Source: an uncultured Selenomonadaceae bacterium
GTDB lineage: Bacteria > Bacillota > Negativicutes > Selenomonadales > Selenomonadaceae
Direction: 5' to 3'
NCBI GenBank assembly: GCA_902778455.1
Contig: CACYXR010000014.1
Span: forward strand, 31,999 to 95,998
Length of the DNA stretch: 64,000 nt
Positions 45,034-53,408 of the stretch are shown piece by piece. A program made the translations under genes and the position numbers. Below the pieces are notes generated by a model. The model had not been told where the DNA came from. It made no database searches and saw nothing but the letters and a program-made list of their open reading frames with translations. The stretch's first letter is position 1, and each line of letters opens with the position of its first letter.

Positions 45034-46437
45034 ATGGAAGCAAAAAATATCGGTATGACAAAAGCGACCACGGCGGACACCTGGGAGGCGCGCGATCTTG
45101 CGCATATCTGGCATCCTACGTCCCAGATGAAGGACTATGAGGAACTGCCGCCCATCGTCGTCGAGCGCGGCAAAGGGCCGTGGCTTTACGACATCCACGG
45201 AAAGAAATATCTGGACATCATCAGCTCCTGGTGGTGCAACCTTTTGGGGCATGCCAACCCGGAGATCAACGCCGCCGTCAAGGAACAGATCGACAAGCTG
45301 GAGCAGGTCATCTTCTCGAACTTTTCCCACGAGCCGGCCATCCGGCTGGCCGAGGAGCTTTCCCGCATCGTGCCGAAGGGATTGACGAAATTCCATTTCA
45401 ACGACAACGGCTCGGCCTCCATCGAGGTCGCTCTGAAGCTCGCTTTCCAGTACCATTACCAGACCGGGCACCCCGAGCGCAAAAAATTCATGTGCCTGTC
45501 CGAGGGCTACCACGGCGAGACCATCGGCGCGCTGTCCGTCGGCAGCATCGACCTCTACGCGAAGCTGTACAAGCCGATGATGATGGACACCATCCATATC
45601 GAGGCGCCGGACTGCTACCGCTGCCCTTACGGGAAATGCCGCGACTGCTGCCGGTGCGAGTGCTTCGAACACGCGGAAAAGGCTTTCGAGGCCCACGCGA
45701 AAGAAACGGCGGCGATCATTCTCGAACCGCTTCTCCAGGGCAGCGCCGGGATGCGTGTCTACCCGCCGCTGTATCTCAAAAAGATGCGGAAACTCTGCGA
45801 CGAGACGGGCGTGCTGTTCATCGCCGACGAGATTGCCACGGGCTTCGGGCGCACAGGCCAAATGTTCGCCTGCGACCACGCGGAGATTTCCCCCGACCTG
45901 ATGACGATTTCCAAAGGACTGACCGGCGGCTACCTGCCCATGGCCATCACCTGCGTCACCGATACGATTTACGACGCGTTCTACGACGACTACAACACGG
46001 GAAAAGCCTTCGTCCACGGCCACACCTATTCCGGCAACCCATTGGCCTGCGCCGCCGCCCTGGCCGTCCAGCACATCCTGCGCACGCAGCCGATTTTCGT
46101 GAACGCCGCCGTCAACGCGCAGTGGCTGACAAAGCGCATGGAGGACGAACTGCTCCCCCATCCGAACGTCGGAGAGATTCGCCATATCGGGCTGATCCAC
46201 GCTTTCGAGCTGGTGGCGGACAAAAAGACGAAAACGCCCCTCGACCCGAAAAAGCGCACCGGCTACCAGGTGTATCGCAAGGCGCTGGAACGCGGCCTGC
46301 TGCTGCGCCCTCTCGGAGACGTGCTGTATTTCAACCCGCCGCTGAACATCACCCAAATGGAACTGGACACGGCACTGAAACTTGCAAAGGAAGCTCTGCT
46401 CGATGTGCTGCCGGTGGAAGGAAACGCCCAAAAATGA
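45034..46437 (+). CDS. bioA: Adenosylmethionine-8-amino-7-oxononanoate aminotransferase
   Basis: 467 residues from ATG 45034 with AAGGAG upstream; a nearby alternative ATG is at 45055. The upstream frame passes through the repeats and is rejected. PLP-dependent class III aminotransferase: HIWHPTSQMKDYEELPPI, SSWWCNLLGHANP, NDNGSASIEVALKLAFQYH, IADEIATGFGRTG and the Lys-bearing MTISKGLTGGYLPM. A cysteine-rich insert CPYGKCRDCCRCEC near residue 195 is notable and typical of a subset of BioA. It transfers the amino group from SAM to KAPA. bioB and bioF are absent. Confidence 0.93.
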   Translation: MEAKNIGMTKATTADTWEARDLAHIWHPTSQMKDYEELPPIVVERGKGPWLYDIHGKKYLDIISSWWCNLLGHANPEINAAVKEQIDKLEQVIFSNFSHEPAIRLAEELSRIVPKGLTKFHFNDNGSASIEVALKLAFQYHYQTGHPERKKFMCLSEGYHGETIGALSVGSIDLYAKLYKPMMMDTIHIEAPDCYRCPYGKCRDCCRCECFEHAEKAFEAHAKETAAIILEPLLQGSAGMRVYPPLYLKKMRKLCDETGVLFIADEIATGFGRTGQMFACDHAEISPDLMTISKGLTGGYLPMAITCVTDTIYDAFYDDYNTGKAFVHGHTYSGNPLACAAALAVQHILRTQPIFVNAAVNAQWLTKRMEDELLPHPNVGEIRHIGLIHAFELVADKKTKTPLDPKKRTGYQVYRKALERGLLLRPLGDVLYFNPPLNITQMELDTALKLAKEALLDVLPVEGNAQK

Positions 46438-46486
46438 AGATTTCATTCCAGGGACTGCAGTTTTGTAATCATTGCCTAAGTAGAAT

Positions 46487-46512
46487 GGCCTATTTTTACT
46501 AAAAAATAGACC
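46487..46512 (+). terminator. Possible terminator after bioA
   Basis: GGCCTATTTTT and AAAAATAGACC pair imperfectly. The T tract is inside the stem, so this is weak. Confidence 0.4.
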
Positions 46513-46644
46513 TAATTTCTGCTTCCAAAATCCTGAATAAAAGGTGCAATCGACCTCCCATTGTAGTATAATGATGATATCTATAAAACGGATTGGGTGC
46601 GATTTTTCGGCGCTCCTGCGACAAAAACGGATTGGGTGATGACG

Positions 46645-48369
46645 ATGATGAACGAAAACCTACAAAAACCGGTGATGCTGATCGTCGACGACGTGGAAAT
46701 CAACCGCGTAATTTTGGCGCAGTTTTTCAAGGACGAGTTCGAAATCTGCGAAGCGAGCAACGGCGAGGAAGGGCTGCTCTTTGTGGAGGAGCACCCGGTC
46801 AGCGTGATCCTGCTGGATCTCGTGATGCCGATCATGGACGGCTTCGACCTTTTGGCGCGGCTGAAGCGGGACGACCGCTTCCGCGACATCCCGGTCATTG
46901 CGACGACGGCGCGCACCGAGAACGACAGCGAAGTCCGCGCGATGGAGTTGGGCGCTGCGGATTTCATCACGAAGCCCTACAACCCGACGGTCGTGCGCAG
47001 CCGCGTCCACAACGTCCTGTCACGTCTCGAAAACGAGTGGCGCAAGCTGGAGCAGACAGCGCAGTCGCAGGAGATTATCGATATGCGCCGCCGCATCGAG
47101 CTGGACACGCTGACAAATCTGTATGACCGCGACAATTTCTGCCGCAAATCGGCGTCCTTCATGCAAATGGACGCGGCGCAGAAGTATGTCATCGTATTTT
47201 TGGACATCAATTATTTCAAGGTCGTCAACGACCTGTTCAGCGTGGAAACGGGCAACCTGCTCCTGCGCTCGGCGGCGGCCTTCCTGCAAAGCGTCGCCAG
47301 CGGCGTCGGCATCGCCGGACGTTTGGAAGCCGATCATTTCGCGCTGTGCATGCCGCAGGACGCGCTGAACATCGAAGCGATCATCATGGGGCTGGACAAC
47401 GTCGTGCAGTCGCTGAATATCCCGCAGAATATCCGCTTTTACGCGGGCATCTACCCCGTGTCGAATGTGTTCCTCGCCGTGACGCAGATGTGCGACCGCG
47501 CCCATGCCGCGCTGAACACCGCAAAGGGACGCTATACGCAGCGCTTCGCATGGTACGACGATAAGATGCGCGAGGACGAGGTGGAGGAGCACCTGATCCT
47601 CCGGGATATGGCCGGGGCACTGGCAGAAGGGCAGTTCTCGATCAACATCCAGCCGATTTTCGACATCGAGACCGGCGAGGATTACACCGGCGAGGTGTTG
47701 GTGCGCTGGTACCACCCGCTGAAGGAATTCATTCCGCCGGCGCGTTTCATCCCGATTTTCGAGAAAAACGGCTTCGTCGCCCGGATCGATCGCTTCGTCT
47801 GGGAAGAATCCTGCAAGATGCTCGCCTACGAGAAAGAAACCTTCGGGCGCGTCATTCCCGTCTCCGTCAACCTGTCCCGTCTGAATTTCTACGACGAGCA
47901 TCTCGTCGAATATATACTCGGGCTGATCAAGAAGTATGACCTTGAGCCGTGGATGCTGAAGCTGGAAATCACCGAGAGCGCGTACACGGACAATATGCAC
48001 CTCTTGATCGACACCGTGGCGCGGTTCCAGAAAGAAGGCTTCAAAATCCTGATGGACGATTTCGGCAGCGGCTATTCGTCGCTGAATATGCTGCGCAATA
48101 TGCCCGTCGACATCCTGAAGCTCGATATGCGCTTCCTGGAGGACATCCAGCACGACAAGCGGGCCCAGGCCATCGTTCGGAATGTGGTGAACCTGGCAAA
48201 GGACATCGACATGGAAGTCGTCATTGAAGGCGTCGAGACAAAGGAACAGCTCGACTTCCTGCGGAGCATCGGCTGCAAGAACATCCAGGGCTTCCTGCTC
48301 GCCTACCCGATGCCGAAGGAAAAATACCTGGACCGCTTCGTGAACAAGCCGGAGCCGCTGAAGGTGTAA
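46645..48369 (+). CDS. Response regulator with degenerate GGDEF and EAL domains
   Basis: 574 residues; ATG 46639, 46645 and 46648 are in frame and GGGTG upstream best fits 46645 or 46648. REC domain: MLIVDDVEINRVIL, phospho-Asp in VILLDLVMPIMDGF, Lys in FITKPYN. The GGDEF-like domain has EADHF in place of the signature, so cyclase activity is unlikely. The EAL domain has EVL instead of EAL but keeps Glu; SVNLSRLNF, LEITES, DDFGSGYSSLNML, ILKLD and EGVETKEQ are intact, so it probably hydrolyses c-di-GMP. No histidine kinase is adjacent. Confidence 0.92.
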   Translation: MMNENLQKPVMLIVDDVEINRVILAQFFKDEFEICEASNGEEGLLFVEEHPVSVILLDLVMPIMDGFDLLARLKRDDRFRDIPVIATTARTENDSEVRAMELGAADFITKPYNPTVVRSRVHNVLSRLENEWRKLEQTAQSQEIIDMRRRIELDTLTNLYDRDNFCRKSASFMQMDAAQKYVIVFLDINYFKVVNDLFSVETGNLLLRSAAAFLQSVASGVGIAGRLEADHFALCMPQDALNIEAIIMGLDNVVQSLNIPQNIRFYAGIYPVSNVFLAVTQMCDRAHAALNTAKGRYTQRFAWYDDKMREDEVEEHLILRDMAGALAEGQFSINIQPIFDIETGEDYTGEVLVRWYHPLKEFIPPARFIPIFEKNGFVARIDRFVWEESCKMLAYEKETFGRVIPVSVNLSRLNFYDEHLVEYILGLIKKYDLEPWMLKLEITESAYTDNMHLLIDTVARFQKEGFKILMDDFGSGYSSLNMLRNMPVDILKLDMRFLEDIQHDKRAQAIVRNVVNLAKDIDMEVVIEGVETKEQLDFLRSIGCKNIQGFLLAYPMPKEKYLDRFVNKPEPLKV

Positions 48370-48377
48370 ATCGTACC

Positions 48378-48409
48378 CAAAAAGGAGCGCAACCCGCGCT
48401 CCTTTTTTT
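48378..48409 (+). terminator. Terminator after the REC-GGDEF-EAL gene
   Basis: AAAAAGGAGCGC, AACCC, GCGCTCCTTTTTTT. Confidence 0.9.
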
Positions 48410-48421
48410 GGCATATTGCGC

Positions 48422-48460
48422 AAATAATCCCCGATTTGATTTTCAATCGGGGATTATTTA
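48422..48460 (-). terminator. Terminator after yraN
   Basis: AAATAATCCCCGATT pairs with AATCGGGGATTATTT; on the minus strand it follows yraN within 14 bp. Confidence 0.8.
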
Positions 48461-48473
48461 CGTGATGCCATCT

Positions 48474-48842
48474 TCACATTTCGCCCATCTCAAAAGCGTT
48501 TTCCAGATGGCGGACGTTCCATGCGCCGTCGGGAGACGCGTAGACCTCCACCACGTCGAAACGGCAGGGCGGTACTTCTCCTTGCCGTTTGTTCAAATAC
48601 CACATCGCCGCGCGGATGATCCGGCGCTGCTTTTCCGGCCCCACGGCCGCCGCGGGCTGTCCGAATCGCGCGCTCCGTCTCGTTTTCACCTCGATAAACG
48701 AAAGCGTCTTGCCGTCCCGCGCGATCAGGTCGATTTCCCCCACCGGCGTCCGAAATTGCCGTTCCAGTATCGCGTACCCCTTCTTCTCGAGGTACGCGGC
48801 GGCGGTTTCCTCGCCCCGGTTGCCGATCCCCTTCGTGTTCAC
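48474..48842 (-). CDS. yraN: UPF0102/YraN family endonuclease-like protein
   Basis: 122 residues from a GTG at 48842 (VNTKGIGNRGEETAAAYLEKKGY). The restriction-endonuclease-like fold is seen in PVGEIDLIARDGKTLSFIEVKTRR, with the D...ExK metal-binding pattern. The family is often linked to DNA uptake or Holliday-junction handling, but its precise role is unsettled. It overlaps the FlhB-like gene by 4 bp (GTGA). Confidence 0.92.
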   Translation of the reverse strand: MNTKGIGNRGEETAAAYLEKKGYAILERQFRTPVGEIDLIARDGKTLSFIEVKTRRSARFGQPAAAVGPEKQRRIIRAAMWYLNKRQGEVPPCRFDVVEVYASPDGAWNVRHLENAFEMGEM

Positions 48843-49168
48843 GGCATGGGCCTCTTTCTGGCGCCAGCCTTCGTGTCCATGCGGTAAATATACGCCAGCA
48901 CCTCGGCCACCGTCGTATAGAGCTCCGGCGGGATTTCCTTGTCCAAGTCGAGAGCCATCAGGAGATTCACCAGGGATTTGTTCTGGTAAACCGGAATGGC
49001 GTTGGACTGCGCCGCCGCGAGGATATTTTCCGCGACGTAGCCGCGCCCTTTCGCGACGACCTTTGGGGCGGTATTTTCCTCCGGATTGTATTTCAGCGCG
49101 ACGGCCTTTTTTTCCGCGTTGGGGTCGGTCTCCGGCTCGGGCCGGAGGCCCCGTTTTCGATCCATCAT
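48839..49168 (-). CDS. FlhB C-terminal-domain-like protein (YlqH type)
   Basis: 109 residues: KKAVALKYNPEENTAPKVVAKGRGYVAENILAAAQSNAIPVYQNKSLVNLLMALDLDKEIPPELYTTVAEVLAYIYRMD is the soluble FlhB_C domain without its membrane part. The autocleavage NPTH of FlhB is replaced by NPEE, so self-cleavage is not expected. It overlaps the FliK-like gene by 4 bp. The order rbgA-rnhB-FliK-like-FlhB_C matches the ylqF-rnhB-ylqG-ylqH region of Bacillus subtilis as I recall it. Confidence 0.88.
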   Translation of the reverse strand: MMDRKRGLRPEPETDPNAEKKAVALKYNPEENTAPKVVAKGRGYVAENILAAAQSNAIPVYQNKSLVNLLMALDLDKEIPPELYTTVAEVLAYIYRMDTKAGARKRPMP

Positions 49169-51312
49169 GTTTTAACACCTGCCACGCCGACCTTGACGCT
49201 CATCAGCGTCAGCGGCTTGTCGTCGAAGGACGCGCGGAATTCATCCATGTAATCGCGGAATTCCTCGAGGTTTTCACGCTCGGAGAAATAGATTCGCACG
49301 TCAAGGTTCGTCTCTTCATACATACGGAAGCTCACATCCACGGCGCCGATGTTTTCCGTCAGCAGGCAGACGCGGATCCAGGTCTCCTTTTTCGACGGGC
49401 CGCCGTTCTCGTCCTTTTGTTCCTCGTCGTAAACGTGGATATAGGCGGGATACGGCTTCTGCATCTCGTCCGACATATAGAGCGGCGTCATGAAGCTCAT
49501 GGAGCGATGTCCCTCTGGCGTGCGCCCGTTTTCCGGGAGCAGCGAGTTTTTCATCATCGACGCGAAATCGGAAAGGCTCTTGCCCGCCCGCTTTAGAGAT
49601 TTCCCGTCCCGCTCCTTGACCATCGCCAGGTCGCAAAGCTGCATGAACGCCCAGAGACGCGGCATGTCCTCCAGCCCTTTCTGCTGGGCGGACTGCAGCA
49701 CGGACGCGGGGACGTTCTTTTCGCAGAGCTGCAGGAGCGCCTGCAGTTCCTTCGCGTCCCTTTCGGAGAGCATCGCCTGATCCTTGTTCACGAAATTCAG
49801 GAGCAGCTGCTCGTCCTCCTGCGTAAGCTGCGCGTTCTCCATGACCATCGAGGCAAGCTGCTTCATGGCCTCCATCATGCGCGGCGTATTCTGCATGGCG
49901 GGCGACTGCGGCATCTTGCCCAAAATTGACGTCTGCTGCTGCATTTCTCCCTGCTCGTTCTGCTGCGGCTGTGTTCCTTGCTGCTGCAAACGCCCGCGCA
50001 TACGCTCAAGCCCCTTGCGCATGAGCTCCGCAAACGGATCCTGCGGCTTGATTCCGTCCGGCGGCGTCTTTTCGGCCTGCGTCTCCTCCGCCTCGTTTTC
50101 CCACGCGTAAATCGACGCGTTGGACTCTCCGCCTCGCCGCGACGCTGCTCTTTCCGTCTGCGGGTCCTGTCCGCGGCCGGTCTGTTGTGTCTGCTGCTGT
50201 GTCGTCTGCTCCGTCGCGTTTTGATTTTGGGTTCCTTGCGGCTTTTGCTGCGCCGCGCCTTCCTTCGCTTCGCCGGTCTGCGCATTTTGCTCCGGCACGG
50301 CGCCGTCGCGCACGGCGTTCTTCTGTCCTTCCTGCGCCGCTCTCGCAGTGGTTTCGCCGCCATTTTGCGCGGTTTCAGTGCCCTTTGCCGCGTTTTCGGC
50401 GCCTTTGGACGCGGCTTCGCCTTCCTTCGCTGCGGCTTCACTGCCTTTGGGCGCTGCCCCGCCGTCTTTCGCCACGGTTTCGTCGCCCTCCGCCGCCATG
50501 CCTTTCCATGCGCCGGGCATTTCTCGCGCCGCCCCCGGCTCGCCTGCCGGCCGCTCCTGTGTCGTTTGCGCCTCCGGAGTGTTTGCCGTTTCTTCCGACA
50601 GCTGCGATGCGCCCTGCTGTGCGCCCCTTCCTGGTGTCGAAGGCGTTTCCTCCGCGTTGGGACGGGGCATGAAATAATCCATCAGCTGCTTCATGAATGC
50701 GAAGGCGTCGGACTCCGGCTGCGCGGCCATCGCCGCCGGCATGGACGCGCCCTGCTGCGCCAGCAGGAACTGCATCATTTCCGGCAAATCCTCCGCCTGC
50801 TTGCCGTCGAGGACGTCAAAGGCAAGCTTGTGGAGCATGGTCGGTGCCAATTCCTTGCCTTCCTCCGTCGCCATCATCTCTTTGAAGCCGGCGAACAGCG
50901 TCTGGAGCTCATCGCTAAGCGCGGCGGGCTTCCCCTGCTCCGCGAGGGTGCCCATCTGATGCAGCATACGCCCCAGCGTGAACATCTGATCCATGGCGAA
51001 CCGCTGGCTTTCCAGCGTCGTGCCGAGCCCCTCCGCCAGCGTCGATTCCAGCGAAAACGACTGCTTCATGATACTGTCGATCAGTTTCTGGATCTGCGGG
51101 GAAATCTTCTCCATCGCGTCTTCCTTTGTGGAAGCGATTTTCGACAGGAGATTCGCCACATCCGCGACGGAGTTTTGCAGGCTGACGTCCGTGCGCGGCG
51201 CAAACGGCGAAGACGCAGGCGTCCCCCGCCGCTGTATTCCTGAAGTCTGAGGTCCCTGCGGCCGCTCTATCGGGCGTATGCCGGTAGGCATAGCCGTCGT
51301 TTCCATCGCCAT
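49165..51312 (-). CDS. FliK-like protein with long low-complexity centre (YlqG position)
   Basis: 715 residues from ATG 51312 with GGGGGAGAATC upstream. N-terminal helical region (about 50-240), then a long Ala/Glu/Lys/Gln-rich repeat-like centre (about 250-460; AAKGSEAAAKEGEAASKGAE units, QTTQQQTQQ), a helical segment and a C-terminal FliK/Flg_hook-like domain (WIRVCLLTENIGAVDVSFRMYEETNLDVRIYFSERENLEEFRDYM). Hook-length proteins talk to FlhB_C, so pairing with the adjacent FlhB_C-like gene makes sense. Whether it works in the flagellum is unknown, as no other flagellar export genes are nearby. Confidence 0.8.
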   Translation of the reverse strand: MAMETTAMPTGIRPIERPQGPQTSGIQRRGTPASSPFAPRTDVSLQNSVADVANLLSKIASTKEDAMEKISPQIQKLIDSIMKQSFSLESTLAEGLGTTLESQRFAMDQMFTLGRMLHQMGTLAEQGKPAALSDELQTLFAGFKEMMATEEGKELAPTMLHKLAFDVLDGKQAEDLPEMMQFLLAQQGASMPAAMAAQPESDAFAFMKQLMDYFMPRPNAEETPSTPGRGAQQGASQLSEETANTPEAQTTQERPAGEPGAAREMPGAWKGMAAEGDETVAKDGGAAPKGSEAAAKEGEAASKGAENAAKGTETAQNGGETTARAAQEGQKNAVRDGAVPEQNAQTGEAKEGAAQQKPQGTQNQNATEQTTQQQTQQTGRGQDPQTERAASRRGGESNASIYAWENEAEETQAEKTPPDGIKPQDPFAELMRKGLERMRGRLQQQGTQPQQNEQGEMQQQTSILGKMPQSPAMQNTPRMMEAMKQLASMVMENAQLTQEDEQLLLNFVNKDQAMLSERDAKELQALLQLCEKNVPASVLQSAQQKGLEDMPRLWAFMQLCDLAMVKERDGKSLKRAGKSLSDFASMMKNSLLPENGRTPEGHRSMSFMTPLYMSDEMQKPYPAYIHVYDEEQKDENGGPSKKETWIRVCLLTENIGAVDVSFRMYEETNLDVRIYFSERENLEEFRDYMDEFRASFDDKPLTLMSVKVGVAGVKT

Positions 51313-51341
51313 GATTCTCCCCCCTGTCGTAGTGTTTGGTA

Positions 51342-52109
51342 TTAGCCCTCCGCCATCGATTTCACCGGCTCGAAGGACTTTCGGTGGATCGGGCACGGGC
51401 CGTATTTTTCCAGCGCTTCGATATGCTGCGCCGTGCCGTAGCCCTTGTGCTGCGCAAAGCCGTACTGCGGGTACTCGGCGTCGTATTTCAGCATCATGCG
51501 GTCCCTGGTCACCTTCGCGATGATGGAAGCCGCCGCGATGGACGCCGATTTCGCGTCCCCCTTGATGATGGAAAGGGACGGCATCGGCAGCTTCGCCAGT
51601 TCCACCGCGTCAATCAATACTTTGTCCGGCTTCGGGTCGAGATTCAGGATCGACTCGTACATGCCGTTCATCGTCGCCTGATATATATTCACGCGGTCGA
51701 TGGTCTTCGCGTCCACGATCGAGACGCGAACCGCAACCGCTTTTTCCAGAATCTCGTCGTATAACAACTCGCGCTTCTTCGGCGTGACTTTCTTGGAATC
51801 GTTGAGCCCCGGCAGGAAAAGCCCGAAGGGCAGGATTACCGCCGCCACGGCTACCGGGCCCGCCAACGGGCCGCGTCCCGCTTCGTCGACGCCCGCGACA
51901 TACTTCGCGCCCTCGTCCCGTGCCGCGTACTCGTACTCATAAAGCGCGTCGATTCTCGCCCGCTCCGCCTGTTCCCGGCGATACCGTTTCGCGAGCCTTT
52001 GGACTCCCGCCCGCGAATCCGCCTCGCAGGCCGCAACAAAATCATCGAAGGGTATTTGCTCAAAAAGCGCATTTTCGATTTCCTTCAGATTCATTTCCGA
52101 AGGATTCAT
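51342..52109 (-). CDS. rnhB: Ribonuclease HII
   Basis: 255 residues, ATG 52109 with GAGGTTGATGGGG upstream. An N-terminal extension of about 70 residues precedes the catalytic YVAGVDEAGRGPLAGPVAVAAVILP (Asp-Glu-Gly motif); NDSKKVTPKKRELL, DAVELAKLP and IAAASIIAKVTRDRMM complete the site. It removes RNA from RNA-DNA hybrids, including single ribonucleotides. It lies between rbgA and the FliK-like gene, separated from rbgA by REP-like repeats. Confidence 0.96.
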   Translation of the reverse strand: MNPSEMNLKEIENALFEQIPFDDFVAACEADSRAGVQRLAKRYRREQAERARIDALYEYEYAARDEGAKYVAGVDEAGRGPLAGPVAVAAVILPFGLFLPGLNDSKKVTPKKRELLYDEILEKAVAVRVSIVDAKTIDRVNIYQATMNGMYESILNLDPKPDKVLIDAVELAKLPMPSLSIIKGDAKSASIAAASIIAKVTRDRMMLKYDAEYPQYGFAQHKGYGTAQHIEALEKYGPCPIHRKSFEPVKSMAEG

Positions 52110-52251
52110 TCCCCATCAACCTCGTTTCCGGCAACCTCACACTTATCTTCGACCAAAATTTAAATAAAATTTAGACCGATACCCAAAGGGCACGCGAGAT
52201 ACGCCTGCTGTGCAGGCCATTAAATTTCGCTACCAAACTCCCTTGCCTTCC

Positions 52252-52361
52252 CCTTCGCTGACGGATGAGGTGGAAAGCCGCAACGCTTAACGTCAGCGAA
52301 ACCTCAAAGACACCTCATCCGTCGCCCTGCGGGCGCCACCTTCCCCTCAAGGGGGCGCTTT
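52252..52361. repeat. REP-like units: one truncated, one full
   Basis: A truncated unit (CTTGCCTTCCCCTTCG, ACGGATGAGGT) and a full opposed unit (CACCTCATCCGTCGCCC, GGGCGCCACC, TTCCCCTCAAGGGG). The full unit overlaps the last codons of rbgA. Confidence 0.75.
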
Positions 52362-53345
52362 GCGCGGGAGTCCAGTGGACTCCCCGGACGGCAAGATATC
52401 GTGATTTTTAATGGCCAAAGGAATAGTATCCGGCGCGTCGTCGAAAGTCACGCGCCCCAGCCGCCCGCCCCGAAGGTCTGACAGCAAAAGCCGCTGCACC
52501 TTTTCCGCGTCGAGCAGCCCGCCCTTCAACAGGCAGCCGCGATGCTTTCCGATATGCTCCAGAAGCGTTTCCGCGTCGGCCTGCATCTCGTCCTCCGTCA
52601 AACGGTAACGCTCCGCCAGCCGTTTCGGGCAGTGCGCCGACAGCCATTCGAGCAGCCGCTTGACCGCCGCCTCGACGTCATAGACCTCGTCGCTGACCGA
52701 GCCTACAAACGCGAGCCGCATCCCAACCACCAGGTCTTCGAACTTCGGCCAGAGGATGCCCGGCATATCGAGAAGCTCCAGATTCTTTCCGATGCGGATC
52801 CATTGCTTGTCCCGCGTGACGCCGGGGCGATCTTCGACTTTTGCCTTCGCCGCCCCCGCCAGGCGGTTGATCAGAGACGACTTGCCGACGTTCGGGATGC
52901 CCAGTACCATCGCCCGCGCCGCCCGGGGCTTCGCGCCCTTCGCGACCAGCTTGTGAGTTTTCGGCTTCGCCAGCGCTTCGGCTTTTTGCACCAATGCTTT
53001 CAGTCCCGTTCCCGAAAGAGAATCGATTGCCGCCGCCGAAAGCCCCTGCGAGCGAAAATACGCAATCCATTTTTTCGTCTGCGCCTCGTCCGCAAGATCG
53101 GCTTTATTGAGCGCCACCAGCCGAGGCTTGTCGCCAACGATCTCCCGGATCAGCGGATTCGCGCTGCTTACGGGAACCCGCGCGTCCAAAAGCTCGATTA
53201 CGACGTCCACCAGCTTCAGATGCCCCTGGATCAGCCGCCTGGTCTTCGCCATATGACCGGGGAACCACTGTACGTTAGGAACTGCGCCTCCCGCTTCTTT
53301 CTGCTCCATTTGCCGAACTGCCCCTTGTTTCTCAAAATTGTCCAT
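52347..53345 (-). CDS. rbgA: Ribosome biogenesis GTPase RbgA (YlqF)
   Basis: 332 residues. Circularly permuted GTPase: NKADL (G4), then GIPNVGKSSLINRLAG (G1), GVTRDKQWI and DMPGILWP (G3). The opening VQWFPGHMAKTRRLIQGHLKLVDVVIELLDARVP is diagnostic. It assists late 50S assembly. The ATG 53345 start has no strong SD; MEQKEAGGA further in is possible. The last ~15 residues (ESTGLPRKAPP) come from a REP-like unit plus an AGTCCACTGGACT palindrome, so the C-terminus is repeat-derived. Confidence 0.95.
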   Translation of the reverse strand: MDNFEKQGAVRQMEQKEAGGAVPNVQWFPGHMAKTRRLIQGHLKLVDVVIELLDARVPVSSANPLIREIVGDKPRLVALNKADLADEAQTKKWIAYFRSQGLSAAAIDSLSGTGLKALVQKAEALAKPKTHKLVAKGAKPRAARAMVLGIPNVGKSSLINRLAGAAKAKVEDRPGVTRDKQWIRIGKNLELLDMPGILWPKFEDLVVGMRLAFVGSVSDEVYDVEAAVKRLLEWLSAHCPKRLAERYRLTEDEMQADAETLLEHIGKHRGCLLKGGLLDAEKVQRLLLSDLRGGRLGRVTFDDAPDTIPLAIKNHDILPSGESTGLPRKAPP

Positions 53346-53367
53346 CTGTATTAATTCCCCACAGAAT

Positions 53368-53398
53368 AAAAAAATCCTGCAAAACCGCAGGATTTTTT
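53368..53398 (-). terminator. Terminator after nspC
   Basis: AAAAATCCTGC, AAAAC loop, GCAGGATTTTTT. Confidence 0.9.
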
Positions 53399-53408
53399 AT
53401 GTATGGTT

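Noticed and set aside
48843..49178. Upstream extension of yraN to 49178
   Set aside because: It overlaps the FlhB_C-like gene in another frame; yraN homology begins at the GTG at 48842.
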